A stretch of 64,000 nt of DNA from Macrostomum hystrix (GCA_950097015.1 CATNEN010000024.1:5408001-5472000); one strand, 5' to 3'. Shown: positions 1 to 12,079, counted from the first letter of the stretch. Notes: generated by a model not told the origin, from the letters alone. Numbers and translations are program-made.

Positions 1-2
1 AT

Positions 3-1313
3 TGTTCGGATATTGCGGACAGAACTGCCAGCGAAGATGCTGAGAGCAGGCTGGTCAGAATAGGGGCCAATCTCAACTGGCTGATGGAGCAGAAGGTACT
101 AAATATGGTACTAAATACTACTTGTATGATACTCGCAGTAATAACTTCCAGGAGGGCTGCTGGCAATGGCACATCATTTGGTGACACCAGACCCGCAGCC
201 AGCGAGGAGGCAATTCTGCCAATTCCGCTGACTCCTGAGCACACAGGCACACAGGTGATGTGTACACCTGCCCTGACTTTCTCATCATCAGGCACTGTAC
301 ACTCTCACTGTGCCTTGGAGGTTGGTCCTCAAGGGCGTAAATTGCAAGACAAGGTTTCAACCCAAATAAATGTGGCTTCGCCGTGGACTCAGGGACCTTG
401 GTGCGAGATGCAAGCGGGTCAGACCGCTCTGCCAGACCCCCGCGGTGTCTACTAGCCTAGGCGTAGCTGCTTTGTCTTCAATAGGTTGCACCAGCTTATC
501 ATAAACACGCTCATCAGCCCTGAAAAGTACACTTGGCCAGTCACTGGCTGCGTGGTGTATCTCTGTTAAAGTGCTGTCTGTTCATGCAGCACATGCAACT
601 CATTCAACTCTGCTATTTAACTCACAGCGCCTGCTAAGTGCCAGAGGAGCCGACCTGCTGTATCAGCTGCGAGCCTGCAGCCAGCTGGCGGGCCAGATCC
701 GGGCTATGCACACCGCCGCAGCTGCCGCAGATGAATTCGTGGACACCCCTGGAAACACCAACGCCGACTCGATTGGCGCGTCGCCAAGGACAGACGAGCG
801 CATCCAGGAGATAAGCGAAGATGCTCAGCTCAAGCCACCACAGCAGGTCATAAAGCAGCGGCCTCATCAGCCGCAGAACCAGCGGCAGTCCCAGCAGCCG
901 TTGGGCCAGCCGCACCCTCACCGAGTTCGTCAACAACCGCAGCCGGTGAGGCTACATCATCAGCCTCAGCAGCCGCCAGTCAGGTGATGTTGGGCTCAGA
1001 GCTTGCCGACCAAGCGGATTTTATCTTGATTCTATTGAACTTCAATCCTATACAATAAGCTTAGATAGAAAATAGCTAACAAAATATTTTTCTTTCTTTA
1101 GACTGTCTCTGCCTCCTCCCCGGACTGTGGGCGGTCTGTCCTCTCCAGGTGTTGGCTGGCCCAGTCAGCAGCCGCAGCTGCCTACGCCGACAAGGTGCGA
1201 ATGAACAGCTAGACTCGTTCTGCCCACAAACTAACGATTTAGATCGGCAATATAAATATCCAGTGCCGTTATCCCATTTAAATTTACCTCAGGGCCATGA
1301 ACCAGAGGCTTTC

Positions 1314-1367
<54 letters not shown>

Positions 1368-1668
1368 CAGGTGGCACCGCACCGAGTCGACAATCATTGC
1401 AAGCGAAGGCAGTGGTCGCCGGCTAAGCCGCTCGCCGCACCAGGTCGTGGCTGTGAATGGCACCAGCGCCGACTACCTGTGGCGTCGGAGTCACCTGCAG
1501 CCGCCATGCCAATCAGCAACCGCGGCAGATGGGCAGCCTCGGGTGCAGCTGTTTCTGCGGTTCAGCGGCGGCTCCAAGGACTTCGCTCGAGCTCCTTGCC
1601 CGCCAGATGTCAGGCGGTCAACTGGTGTCATCGGGGGTGTCGGCTGCGCGATTCGAACTGTTGTGTAA
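3..1668 (+). CDS. Unidentified Pro/Gln-rich protein, 3' part of gene
   Basis: The gene enters from the left edge, so its start is not in the window. I read four exons with matching phase: up to 95 (donor AAG|GTACTA), 628-983 (donor CAG|GTGATG), 1102-1194 (donor AAG|GTGCGA) and 1293-1668 (stop). The N-terminal part seen is predicted helical (around LNWLMEQK and LLYQLRACSQLAGQ). It is followed by a Pro/Gln/His-rich linker and a 17-glutamine tract coded by pure CAG. The tail after the tract is basic and has no domain I recognise. The first intron holds a SINE copy. The last exon depends on a 98-bp intron (1195-1292); without it the frame stops near 1204. I do not recognise the family; an adaptor or cytoskeletal role would be a guess. 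Confidence 0.5.
149..441 (-). mobile_element. tRNA-derived SINE, old copy
   Basis: This copy is clearly homologous to the intact SINEs at 14257-14621 and 44507-44873, with head at the right and tail at the left. It is more diverged than those two, no TSD is visible, and it lies in the first intron of the left-edge gene. Confidence 0.7.
1315..1365 (+). repeat. CAG trinucleotide tract (17 uninterrupted units)
   Basis: Seventeen perfect CAG triplets. In the reconstructed last exon of the left-edge gene they read as polyglutamine; in another frame they read as polyalanine. Uninterrupted codons suggest recent slippage. Confidence 0.9.
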
Positions 1669-1856
1669 TTTTTTACCCCGGATGCACTTTCGCTTCATTT
1701 GCGCAAATTAACTTTTTTCTTTCTATTCGCTTCTGCTGTTTTAATGAAAGTTCATCTTCAGTCGTCTTTAGTGGCTCTGTTTATTACGATCCTTTTTTCG
1801 CGTCCTTAAAGTCAGCTACGAGTAAAAACTACGAGCTATCTTTGCTTGTTGAGACC

Positions 1857-2308
1857 CAGTCAGTAATGAATTCGCCCCACCACCCCTGACCCTCAGTCAG
1901 TAATGAATTCGCCACAGCACCCCTGACCCTCAATCAGTAATGAATTCGCCCAGCCACCCCTGACCCTCAGTCAGTAATGAATTTACCCCACCACCCCTGA
2001 CCCTCAGTCAGTAATGAATTCGCCCCACCACCCCTGACCCTCAGTCAGTAATGAATTCGCCCCACCACCCCTGACCCTCAGTCAGCAATGAATTCGCCTC
2101 ACCACCCCTGACCCTCAGTCAGTAATGAATTCGCCCCACCACCCTGACCCTCAGTCAGTAATGAATTCGCCCCACCACCCCTGACCCTCAGTCAGTAATG
2201 AATTCGCCCCACCACCCCTGACCCTCAGTCAGTAATGAATTCGCCCCACCACCCCTGACCCTCAATCAGTAATGAATTCGCCCCACCACCCCTGACCCTC
2301 AGTCAGTC
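1857..2308. repeat. 37-bp minisatellite
   Basis: About twelve copies of a 37-bp unit beginning CAGTCAGTAATGAATTCGCC. Unit variants are single substitutions or one-base deletions. It lies just past the stop codon of the left-edge gene, so it may be in its 3' UTR. Confidence 0.95.
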
Positions 2309-3013
2309 CGAAATTCGCAGCTTCGTAGACAATTTAATGTGTTTTGCTTATTTTTTGCTTTGCTTAATTGTTGTTTTGCCGAACTATACTGCTTAGGGCA
2401 GGCAGTAATGTAACGCAGATTTTAAAACTCTTCTTTTTGAACTCAACTACCTTTATTACCATGAGTAGTATGTTTAAGTACGAACGTGTATTGAGTACCT
2501 TGCATATATGTAGAAAAGCAATTCCACAACCTCATTTGAATTAGGACCTTACTTTTTTTGCCATTGCTAGAGAACTATGAGCAATTAGTCAATGGACAGT
2601 TCCAGAAAAATCTTATTTTTACTCGCGATTAACCTTCAGTGAATTATATTAACACGAGCCGTGTTAAGCAGTATACTGGCGTGATTGAGCGAAATAATAA
2701 TTTATTTCTAAAATATATAACTATAACAATACTATCTAGAACAGTAGTAGACAGTATATGTTGCGATCACAACTTTTTTAAAGCAAATTAAGCGCAGAAT
2801 AATCTAGAAACAAATACAGTGGGTGGCACTTTTCAAAACCTTTTTGTCGGCGATTCTCAAACTGGAAGTGCGGCGAGTGTCTTCAGTGCAATGTCCAGCA
2901 ATTGTCTCGTAATTTATGACCTGTGGAAGTATGCAGGAAGCTAATTATACAAGTATATCCTTAATCTATGAGTAGATCGAAAAGCATAGACATTTTATAT
3001 GTACTTCTCTGGC
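2309..3013. other. AT-rich intergenic DNA
   Basis: I see no gene, RNA gene or repeat here. It separates the 3' ends of two convergent genes. Confidence 0.6.
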
Positions 3014-3019
3014 TTTATT
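3014..3019 (-). terminator. Poly(A) signal AATAAA for the Tyr-rich gene
   Basis: TTTATT on the + strand (AATAAA on the - strand) lies about 150 bp past the stop codon at 3170. Confidence 0.4.
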
Positions 3020-3169
3020 GATGTCTAGCAAGTTCTACGAACCTATTAACTAGAAAAGAGGCTACAGGAAATTTCTAGAATTCTAAAAGCACAGCCTTTT
3101 CTATTTTTTCTATTTCAACAGTTAACTAGGCCACTAACGAGCTTGTCTTTGTTGGCTGAGCAGTTCGGC

Positions 3170-3676
3170 TCACAGATAGCGGCCATAGTACGGCCTGCCG
3201 TAGGTCCCAACGAAGTCGTCCGTCAGTGAGGGGGTTCGCCTCCGCCTACGCCGTTGAGCATCGTCGCCGCTGTCGCTGTACTTACGCATACCCTCGGCGT
3301 AGCCGCGCAGGTAGTCGCCATAAAAATCGGCCTCGCTATAGTAGCTGTCATACCAAGGCCGGTAGCGCCTGTAGTCCCCGTAGTAATAGTTGTAGTAGAA
3401 GCCGTAGGGATAATCCGCATAGGAGTAGCGCGGCCAGCCCAGCCAGTAGCGACTCCGGTAGGTCGGGTAGCCCAGCTGTGGCGGGTCCAGATAGTAGGGC
3501 CAGCGCCTGTACGCACCGTAGTGCTTGGTGCAGCAGTAGGGAAAGCCCGTGAGGCTGCACTTGAAGTTCGACGTTGGCTCTGGGGAGAACAGCTCACTGC
3601 GCGAGTCTAGACGGTCAGCGGAGGCTGCACGCTTCATCCGCAGGCGGTTGTTGTTGCTTCTGTAATTGCTGGTCAT
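3170..3676 (-). CDS. Tyrosine-rich basic protein
   Basis: A single open frame of 168 residues starting at ATG 3676. About 31 residues are Tyr, concentrated in the middle (runs such as GFYYNYYYGDYRRYRPW). Arg and Gly are also frequent, there is an RRRRRR cluster near residue 145, and there is a Cys-Cys pair in FPYCCTKHYG. There is no clear signal peptide or membrane segment. A TATA-like box lies about 50 bp upstream. The composition resembles Tyr-rich structural, cross-linked or RNA-binding proteins (for example invertebrate eggshell or adhesive proteins), but I see no family motif, so the role is unknown. The bases encode Tyr with mixed TAC and TAT, as expected of a real gene rather than a tandem repeat. 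Confidence 0.65.
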   Translation of the reverse strand: MTSNYRSNNNRLRMKRAASADRLDSRSELFSPEPTSNFKCSLTGFPYCCTKHYGAYRRWPYYLDPPQLGYPTYRSRYWLGWPRYSYADYPYGFYYNYYYGDYRRYRPWYDSYYSEADFYGDYLRGYAEGMRKYSDSGDDAQRRRRRRTPSLTDDFVGTYGRPYYGRYL

Positions 3677-3724
3677 GTCCGGGCGAGTGAAAATAATTTG
3701 ACTATATTGAACGTTGACTGGCCC

Positions 3725-3733
3725 TTATAATAA
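3725..3733 (-). promoter_or_regulatory. TATA-like box of the Tyr-rich gene
   Basis: The - strand reads TTATTATAAGG about 50-57 bp before ATG 3676. This places a TSS near 3700 and predicts a 5' UTR of about 25 nt. Confidence 0.45.
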
Positions 3734-5826
3734 AGCCCTGGTCATTGCGTGCGAGTTGTTCTATGAACTCAGTTGAGCAGCGTCTCTCTCGCCCTCCGCA
3801 CTGGCAGCCAATCGGCATCCGCGGTGAGTTCGCGCATCGAGGAACCGGTTTAATCCGGTTCTCCATCTTTAAACACACTGTCAACTGTTAGCATCGGCTT
3901 GGTTATTGGAAATACTGAACGGCGAGGGGGGAGGCAGGAGGAGAATGGGATAGAGACGCTTCTGAGTCTGAAAGGGTAGAAAGGTAGGATGCTCAAGGGT
4001 AAACAGTGGACTCCTTATCCTGCCCTCACCTGCGCCTGCTGCAGGATTTCCAAACTAACCCCCGCTGTGTGGGCAAACACTACTTGCCCTTCGCCAGAGA
4101 GCACACATTGAGCACTCTGAGCACGCATTGATTATACGTTTCTTGCGAGGCCAACAACAATTAACGCGATTAGAATGCTGCGTTCTCCATGTTGGAAGGC
4201 CGGGTTGAATTCTCAATGAGAAACTGAGCACCGAGTGGCGCGTGGGCTCAAAATTCTAAAAACTAATTAAGGAATTGAGCACGATTAGCCTACACTACTC
4301 ACTCCTTCTAACTCTCACTCTCTCTCAGGTTCACGTCAATTAGCATTTTGGCATTAGCCTCCTGCGATAATGAAGTCCTTGCAGCTGAGTTATTCGTCTG
4401 CAAACAGATAAGAAAACTATTTAAGCCCTATTATTGTTCTCATGCTGGCGATAAAGCTTCATTTGTCTCTGCGATTCAATTAACCTGAGCAGAGCAATAG
4501 CAATGCACAGGTGGGTAGGTATTGTGAGTCGCTTTCACCTTTCACTTTGGCTGCCACGCAATTAGGAAGTTGGCTTAATGGGTTCTTATAAGGCCTGGTC
4601 AACATAACTGCCTGCTTGTGTGTGTGTGTGTGTGTGTGGTTGTAACTCCATTGTATTGGGAGTTAGTCGCAATGATTATCAGAACAGATGCGGTGTTAAC
4701 AAAGATGGTGTTACATTAAGTACATGACTGTCGAGAGCGAAATTAGCCAGCCGACGTTTGCCAGCCAATATTCGAGCTACGAACGTCTGTTAAGCGCGCA
4801 TTTCAGTTTTGTAGCTTGTACTTTACGTGTACTACTTACTGTTGTATTATTGTTCTTAACATTTTTCGGCAGAATACGACTGTTGAATTCCTGCGTTACT
4901 CATTCTACAATTTCCTAGAATTACACTTCAATTATGACGTGAGGAGAGCAGGGATTACTGCACTTTCACTTGTACTTTTATACGAGAATCTTAGTATGGA
5001 ATATCAAGACTGTCACAAATGATTAAACTCGCATTTTTATCACAAACTAGCAGTACAATACAACTAGGTAGTTTGCAAATAAAGGATAGCCAAGATCAAG
5101 CAGTAAAAATAATTAATTCGTCCATAGGAAGCGCAAGTTAAACAGTCTCCTTCATTAAAATTAATCTGGAGAAGAACTCAGCAGGAAGTTTTGTATCATT
5201 GGTCTTGCGGCGCATTTATACTACTGACGCCAGTAGCACAACTTGAACGATTTAGAACATTTGCAGCACCAATCATATACGAGCTGATAGACCGATTGGC
5301 TTCCAAGCCGTCAGCAATATGCGAGAGTTCGGTGCTTCAACTCTGAACACCTAATTGTTACAATTGGTAACTGAACATGACAGGCAAGAATAAAAAACAA
5401 GACAGAAGAACCAACTAACAGCTTTTTGAATCTCATTAACACTACGGAATCTCATGACATTGATTCAACCTAGACTTGTAATAATTGAGAGTACGAAATA
5501 TAGCTCTCTCATGTTCATTTCGCGATTTCGCGATTATAAAACTATCTGATAAAACAAGGTAATTTGACGATAATTTTACGAGCAGCATGAAGTTTTTTAC
5601 TGGAATAAATTTTCAATTAGATTATAGCGCGTACTAATAATTTACTGAAGCATTTGGGTCAGTTTAAAGGAATCAAAAGAGCATGTTCGGAGAGTCCCTA
5701 TATAAACATCGGAAATACGTTAATGTGAAGTTTCTTGGAATTCGCACCAATTCAAACATTTCAATTTCTATGAAGGCAGGCGCAGAATTTTGCAACATGA
5801 AAGAGCACGTGGCCGACTTTAAGAGC
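3734..5826. other. Intergenic DNA without visible genes
   Basis: Only short open frames without coding character occur. The one simple repeat is the (TG)n tract at 4617-4639. The region lies between the promoter of the Tyr-rich gene and the 3' end of the GTPase-pseudokinase gene. Confidence 0.6.
4617..4639. repeat. (TG)n microsatellite
   Basis: About eleven TG dinucleotides in a row. Confidence 0.9.
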
Positions 5827-8800
5827 TCATGTCGACCGGGGCAGCCAAAGCCGCTTGACTTCCTTCGCCTGAGCGGCAATCTTCTCGGGCTCCGAGGCTG
5901 CCAAGCAGGCGGACGCGCAGGCGGCGATACAGCTGACCAGGCTGCGGCCGCAGCAGGCGCCCAGGCAGCTGGGCAGATAGGTCAGGAAGCTCTCAGGATT
6001 GCCAACGGCCCGACGCAGCTGGCCCTGGTAAAAAGTCCTCCAGGCCTGCTCGAGTGCATCGCCGTTTGCTGTGGTGTCCTCGGCGAAGGCGAACAGCGTG
6101 ACAATGCAGGCAGCCAAGGAGGCGGAGTCGGCGGCCTGGCCCTCTGAGGCCAGCAGGTAGGTTGGGTCGGGTATGGCTACTGTGCAAGGGCTGTCGGCTT
6201 CTGTCTCTGAGCCTGGAGGGCCGCTGGCAATCTGCGAGTGATGCATCGTGTGTAATTGATAGACTACACCAGAGCGTCTGAGGTGCTTGGACAGATAGTC
6301 AGGCACTCTCTAGTTTTGAACTCATCAACTAGTGACTTGAGCAAACCAAGCTTTCTCTAGAATACAGAGGGTTAGAGTAGAAGCAGAGAGAATGTTACGA
6401 TTCGTCGGGAAATCGCCAAGTCTAGCCCATATAGATTACTGCAGGTTGCAGCCTTGTGGTTAGAGCGTCGGACTCACGACTTGAATGTCGGGGGTTCGAT
6501 TCCCGACCCCATTGGAACAATTTGTGACCTTTAGCAAGACACTTAAACTCTGAATGGGTACCAGCATTAGCTGGGGTAATTGAGGGTGGGTGTGGCGTCC
6601 CTCAGTCCATGGACTGAACAGCCGTACACAGACTTCAGATGCGCCGCGCAATAGCTGCGGCTGTGCTGTCGGCTGCACATCTGGCCCAATCAGGACAGGT
6701 GTAATCTATTATTATTATTATTACAATTATTATAATTATTTCTTTTATTTTTATTTTTTTGATTTTATTTTTACTTTTATTGAAGAGCCTGATGCCAGCG
6801 CAGACCATTGACTTACCAGCACATTGGCGGGGCTGTAGTCCAGTGGCCGATAGTGGCAGCTCGCTGACTGCACCTTGGCGTAGCACATCAGCAGGCTGTG
6901 CAGCCATACCAGCCTATCGGACTCGGAGATCGAGCTCGGCTGGAGCTCGGCCAGGCTGCGAAAGCCTGCTCCACGGTTGACAACGGATAGCAGAAGCCGG
7001 CCATCGGGACTGCCAGTGTCCGCAGCCACACTGGAGCTGCCGTAGCTGAAGCCCTCTTGACACAACCAGCTGAACTGCACACAATCCGGCAGATTGCTCC
7101 TGGCAGGTTGGAGGAGTTGTAACTCGAGATTGAGCAATGTAAGTTAAGAATTGTCTTATCAACTGAGCATTCGACGTTCATCGAAGTTCACCTGAGTCGG
7201 ATAGCGCTTTGGGCGAATCGCTTGAGACAGTCGGAAGGCAACCGGAGGCTGCGGCAGAGCAGCTCAGTCGGCCAGCCGCCACTAATCCTCGGTCTGAGCT
7301 CGTGGCGACTCCGCTCGCTAAGCTGGGGACAGCCAGGCAGGCTTGTGAGCTGGCAGTGCTGGCTCAACCTTTCACCTGGTTTGTGAATTAAAATTCATTG
7401 TTAATTAGACTGTTTCGTCATTCCACGAGTATTTATCGTGCGAGTACAGGAAATAGCGAACTTCTCACATGGTCCGAGTAAGTGCTTGCTTTATCTGACT
7501 AATATACGATATCAGCTGTTTAAGTATGTGATCAAATCCATAAAAACGGTATTTACTCGTACATTTGTTTACATAGATCCTAGCAATATCTCAAGGCCCG
7601 AACGCCAATACTCACGTTCCCCATTGTCAAAGGAGGCTGTCCAGTCAAGCTCAGTGGCCAGGCCATCGAGATAAAAGTGCAATACTGTCATCTTACGCTT
7701 CAGTGGCTTCAGTCGCTGCAGTTTATCGGCCTGGTGGCCTGTACACTGCTGCAGGTCTCTTAGCTGCGCCTCTAAACGTTTCTCAATATCTTCTTTCTTC
7801 TCTCGCATCCTGGCGCAATAGACGTTTATCACATGTTCAATCAGGGCTGTTAGTTCAACACTGGACAGGAAATAGTCGAGCAATCGGCTCCGCTTGTCAG
7901 GTGTCTTATCATTGAGAATGTTGGCGAACTCAGGACTGGCTAACAAGCATGGTAGGGCCTCGCGCATCCCGTTAGCAATGTGGCTGGCGCACAGCTCGCT
8001 GAACTCGGAGTCGTTAGGCTCGAAGACGCTCGCAATGATGGCCAAGTCGTTTTTGCAATCCTCCAGAGAATCTGACAGTCCGTCCAGAATGTTGGCGGTT
8101 GCCTGGCGCAAAATGAGGCCGACAAAGGCCTGCTTGTAGCCGGACTTCAGTTTAGCACCAAGATGGCTGGCTACGGCATCTTTAAAGTTGCACAGAAGCC
8201 GGACAGCCTGCAGGGCTGCCTGACTGCCATGACTGCGGTCCTTCTTTAGCCTTCTGATGAGTTCCGCCTCGGCTCTGCGCATGGCAAGGTTTTCGTCCAC
8301 TTGAACTTCACTTCTAGCACCATCGCGCACGAACACAGCTTTCAACTGGTTCAGCTCGCTGTTTGGATCGCTCAGGTCCAGCATTGACTCATCGGAAGAA
8401 AGAGAGTGGAGAGATTTGGTGATCCTCTCGTAGCTGTCGTTAATGACGCGCAGTGCACGGGACATCAGCTCCATTGGTGTCTTGGCTAGCTGGGATTTAA
8501 GCGAGGCAGACAGCTTAAACACCAGCAGGTGGACGAAGGCCAGCATCATTTGACTCTTCATTGACGACATCGCTTCGCGCAATTGCTTCCAGCCGTTAGT
8601 GTAGATCAGTGCAGCAATGCGGGCCTCCAGTTCAAGGAAGTTGTCTAGGTAGGGCGCGTGCAACACGGTCTTCTTTAATAGGAAATGCTTCACTGATTTG
8701 GCCGACACACCGAGCAGAGCAATCTCGCTCTCGGTGCTGCCGCTTTGGTCGACGCAGCCGGGATGCATTTTGTGCATCTCATTTCTGACGCTCTTCATTC

Positions 8801-10290
8801 GCTTCAGTGTGTGATCCCTGCAGTATTCCGAGTACTCAAAGCCTTTCGAGCTATTCTTCAGGCACTCGATCACTGCCTCTGGATCGTCTGAATCAATATC
8901 TTCGTCCAAGTCCAGTTCAAGGTCGTTCTGGTCAATGAAAAAATTTTTTATATCGCCGTCGACTCGATTAGCGATGAAAATCTTCTGCAATGCACTGTGC
9001 TGCTCCATTAGGAACTTGATGTTCTCGCTGTCCTAAAATTTGGGAAGAGTTTGCTTACAATGGTGTCTAAGGTTTCGGGGCTCTGTATAAGCGTCCTAAT
9101 GTTCTCATCCATCTCATCTAATGGCCAGCCCAACGCAGGCACGCACTCACACAGGTGTGTACATCTGCCCCGACTTTCTCATTGTCAGATAGTGTACACT
9201 TTCACTGTGCCTTGGAGGTTGGCTCTAAAGCGGACAAAAATTGCATGACAAGCCCCGCCGCGGAATCGAGCTCCGGGACCTTGGTCTGAGAGGCAGACGC
9301 GTTAGACCGCTCTGCACTCACCCCCCAAGCCTCAACAGCGTTTTTAATAGCCAAATTTACGAGTATGACTGGGCCGCAAAACTCCATCACAACTGGTGGA
9401 GGGACACCAATGATTGCCGTCAGTCTGAGCGGCAGTCCCGGTCCCATCTACCCGCCCACGGAAGGTCCTTCTGAACCAGTAAGTCAAGCATTTTCTAGAT
9501 CTTGTTATTAAATTGCAATTTAACCAGCTAAACTGCTACACATTGCTATGAATGCAGTTGAACTCACAGGTATTGGCTGGTATCCAACTGTGCCGTCCAT
9601 CACGTAGATAACCACGGCGGATTCGACACTATTTAAAAAGCAGCGAACTGTCTCATTCATGCGGGCATCCTCGCCCATGCCAGGACTGTCCACTAGGTGC
9701 AGATTGTGCTGCAGCAGCTCGTTTGGCACCGAAATTCTAACCAATGTGCCCTCCTTCTGTTTATGCCTGTCGTCACCTTTCAGGTCGATGTGCTTTCTCA
9801 GTTCTAAGACGTCTTTAAAGGGAGTCTCTTCTAGTAGACTCTCGTCAGTCGAAACGTCAACAACCGACACTGTTTTGGCCTGACCGTAGCTAGCGGACGT
9901 GATTCTGGCAGTGCAGACATATTCGGCTGTGGGGAAAAGTCCGCCGGTCTGGCTTCCATTCGCGCTGTCAGGCCAGTCGCGCAGCAGCTGGTTCAGCAGT
10001 GTTGACTTGCCCGTGTTGCTGCGACCAAACACTATTAAGGATAGTTTGAGCTGGCGCTGGAGAGATCTGCCCACCTCATCCAGGTTGCTGATGTGCCAGT
10101 CATTATCCGTAGCTTCACTCTCAACCTTCAGTTGCTGCATAATTCTCTTGAGCTCGCCAAGGCACTCCATGAGGCGGAGGAAACGCGACTCTCTGTACTG
10201 CAGCGCCTCAACCAGGGTGCGTCTAGACGACTCAAATCGGAGCACGTAGGCCTCGATCTCCGGCTGCTGTTCACTCTGCGACGTCGCCAT
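5827..10290 (-). CDS. P-loop GTPase fused to a degenerate protein-kinase domain
   Basis: Five exons with agreeing phase encode about 1003 residues: 10290-9568, 9032-7616, 7375-7192, 7099-6817 and 6231-5827. The start is ATG 10290. Residues 83-270 form a GTPase with P-loop GRSNTGKST (89-97), G3 DSPG (201-204) and a G4-like ANRVD (262-266), similar to the dynamin/mitofusin class. Residues 270-713 are helical. Residues about 714-1000 follow a kinase fold: an alpha-C to beta-4 stretch (FAQSAIRLRSNLPDCVQFSW), a hinge-like LLLSVVNRG, a catalytic-loop equivalent YRPLDYSPANVL (858-869) and a PDP where DFG is expected. HRD Asp, DFG Asp and the alpha-C Glu are missing, so it should be a pseudokinase. 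The order resembles DSTYK (RIPK5), whose kinase is active; orthology is unproven. A 52-bp candidate exon (9066-9117) is left out because its phase does not fit. Introns carry SINEs at 6441 and 9132. Confidence 0.75.
6441..6715 (+). mobile_element. tRNA-derived SINE
   Basis: The head has an A-box-like segment (GCCTTGTGGTTAGAGC) and a B box (GGTTCGATTCC). A tRNA-unrelated body and an ATT-rich tail follow. It lies antisense in the intron between exons 4 and 5 of the GTPase-pseudokinase gene. Body fragments recur at 24225 and 41940. Confidence 0.75.
9132..9326 (-). mobile_element. tRNA-derived SINE, head part only
   Basis: Homologous to the head half of the 14257-14621 SINE; the tail half is missing. 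It sits in the intron between GTPase exons 1 and 2. Confidence 0.7.
9335..9475. other. GC-rich island with open frames, unexplained
   Basis: The + strand can be read as a Gly/Pro/Ser-rich frame (TSMTGPQNSITTGGG and on) ending at a good donor CCA|GTAAGT. It lies inside an intron of the - strand GTPase gene. It could be a mobile-element remnant or an exon of an overlapping transcript. I cannot assign it. Confidence 0.25.
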
Positions 10291-12079
10291 TGATCATGTG
10301 TCTTTCAATGGGCTCTCACTTTCAGGAAAAATCGTGTATTCAGTTTGATGTTAATTACTTGTTAAATACTCGTAGAAGCGACGTCATTCTCTTTCTATTG
10401 CCACGGGGGCTAAAAGATCATATTTAGTGCGTGGTCCTTATTGTGCAGCTATAGGAGATGAGAGTGTGTACAAGCTGCCAGCTACGATAAAATGATGAAG
10501 TTAGAAAGGAGAGTAAATTTGTGCACACTCGAGTGCACGGCTGGAGTGTACGCAACCGGGACTCTGTACGATGGCCTTTCAAAGTGTGTGCCTACAAGGT
10601 TCTTAGCTATTCGTCAATTTCTAAACAGCCCGTGTTTCAGCCACTTGCAAATAGCACATCGAAAGAATGTGAAAAGCTGCAATTGTCTGCCAAAGGTAAA
10701 GGCAAAATTTTTTTTAATCGTTTTTTAGGCTTTCAATGCAGCAGGAGGCAAACGTATTCAAAACTGTTTATAACTATAAAAGCTAGTGGAAAAATAAACG
10801 AAGAATATATATACAATAGAATTGATACCCGAAAGACAAATATCTAGTCTTTAGTACATTTTAAATACTTTTAAGTCAATGCAAGAACTGGTAACTACGC
10901 CGAAGCCAAACGAAGACGACATCGAGGTTTGCCAGAAAAAAAAACTCAGTTTTCTTCCTGAGGACATCTTCCTGAGTCTGAAGTATACCACTCGAGGCTT
11001 TCCCACTGCCGTGGAATCGTGGGAGCTTTTGAGTTGGGACTCGTAACGTGAGAAGTTGCGAGAGCAGGCCCTTGGATGTCCCGGATGCAAGTTGACACAA
11101 ACCTTGCATGTGACTCTCGGCCTCAGGCCAGCGTCGTCAGTCCGCGATGACCTGCCCCTCTCATATTTATTGTCAACGCGTTCGCGCAAAAAGGAATTAA
11201 TTATTTTGATTCATAGAAAATGTCTCGATATTTGGTGGCTACACAATAGACCCTGTACCTTCCAGTCAGGCGATAGAACTCGTTTGCATATTGCAAACAA
11301 AATTTAGAATCATGTAATTAATGCGATTCAAAGGGCAGCAAAGAATTCTGCATAAAGAGAAAAATAAATAACAGTCCCAAGAACTGGTAGAGTCGAAGAG
11401 TTTATTTATTTGGCTAGTAATTTAGTAAAAAACTGGCAATTACTCGTAGTTCTTCGATGTTTGAATGCAGTGCCATTATTGCAAGTTTTAAGCAATATGA
11501 ATTAAAAATCTAAAAATATATTACAATTTCTGTATTTTTCTTGTTCAAAAAATCGAAGTAAATAGCTCCGGTGTTGCAAATAAACTATACGAGCGTAGAT
11601 TCCATTCTGCCTGTACTCTGACACCACAGAGGGATTATCAGATAATACAGACTGGATTAGGCAAACCACTTTCCGTGCAGTTTTCAGATGGCGAAGGTCA
11701 AACAGGTCTGAAACCGGAGGATTGAGCCAGGTTGTTAGTGTTTTGTTTTCCTGTGTGCGTGATTGATATTCAATCCCGGATGCCCAGTTCGTTAGTGCAA
11801 ACCAAGCAGCTGCCTCACGAGAAACTTGTAGTCTTGTAGTAAGTTTTTCATGGTTACAGTGCAGAACATTCATTCATATTAAAAAAGAATTACAGCAATT
11901 CAAAATACAGCCAGACAAATGTGGTTTTCTGTGAAGCATCAAGAAAACGATTATGACTTACTTTAGCTTGATGTTGAAATTTTGGTCTCATTAACTAGGC
12001 AGGATGTTCACGAGTACTAGGAGACTTATCGTCTGAATCGACCCAAAAATATTAAAATCTTTATAACGCAAAGAATGAC
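10291..12079. other. Intergenic DNA, possible decayed coding pieces
   Basis: Upstream of the GTPase-pseudokinase start. Open frames at 10851-11189 (-) and 11502-11873 (-, 123 residues from ATG) lack recognisable motifs and splice partners. I treat them as unsupported or as remnants. Confidence 0.4.

Noticed and set aside
6441-6520. Functional tRNA gene
   Set aside because: A and B boxes are present, but the acceptor stem does not pair and a SINE body follows directly.
7209-7391. Small + strand frame at 7209-7391
   Set aside because: Antisense of a pseudokinase exon that fits phase and family on the - strand.
11502-11873. 123-residue protein from ATG on the - strand
   Set aside because: No recognisable motif, repeat or splice partner; AT-rich codon use unlike the neighbouring genes.
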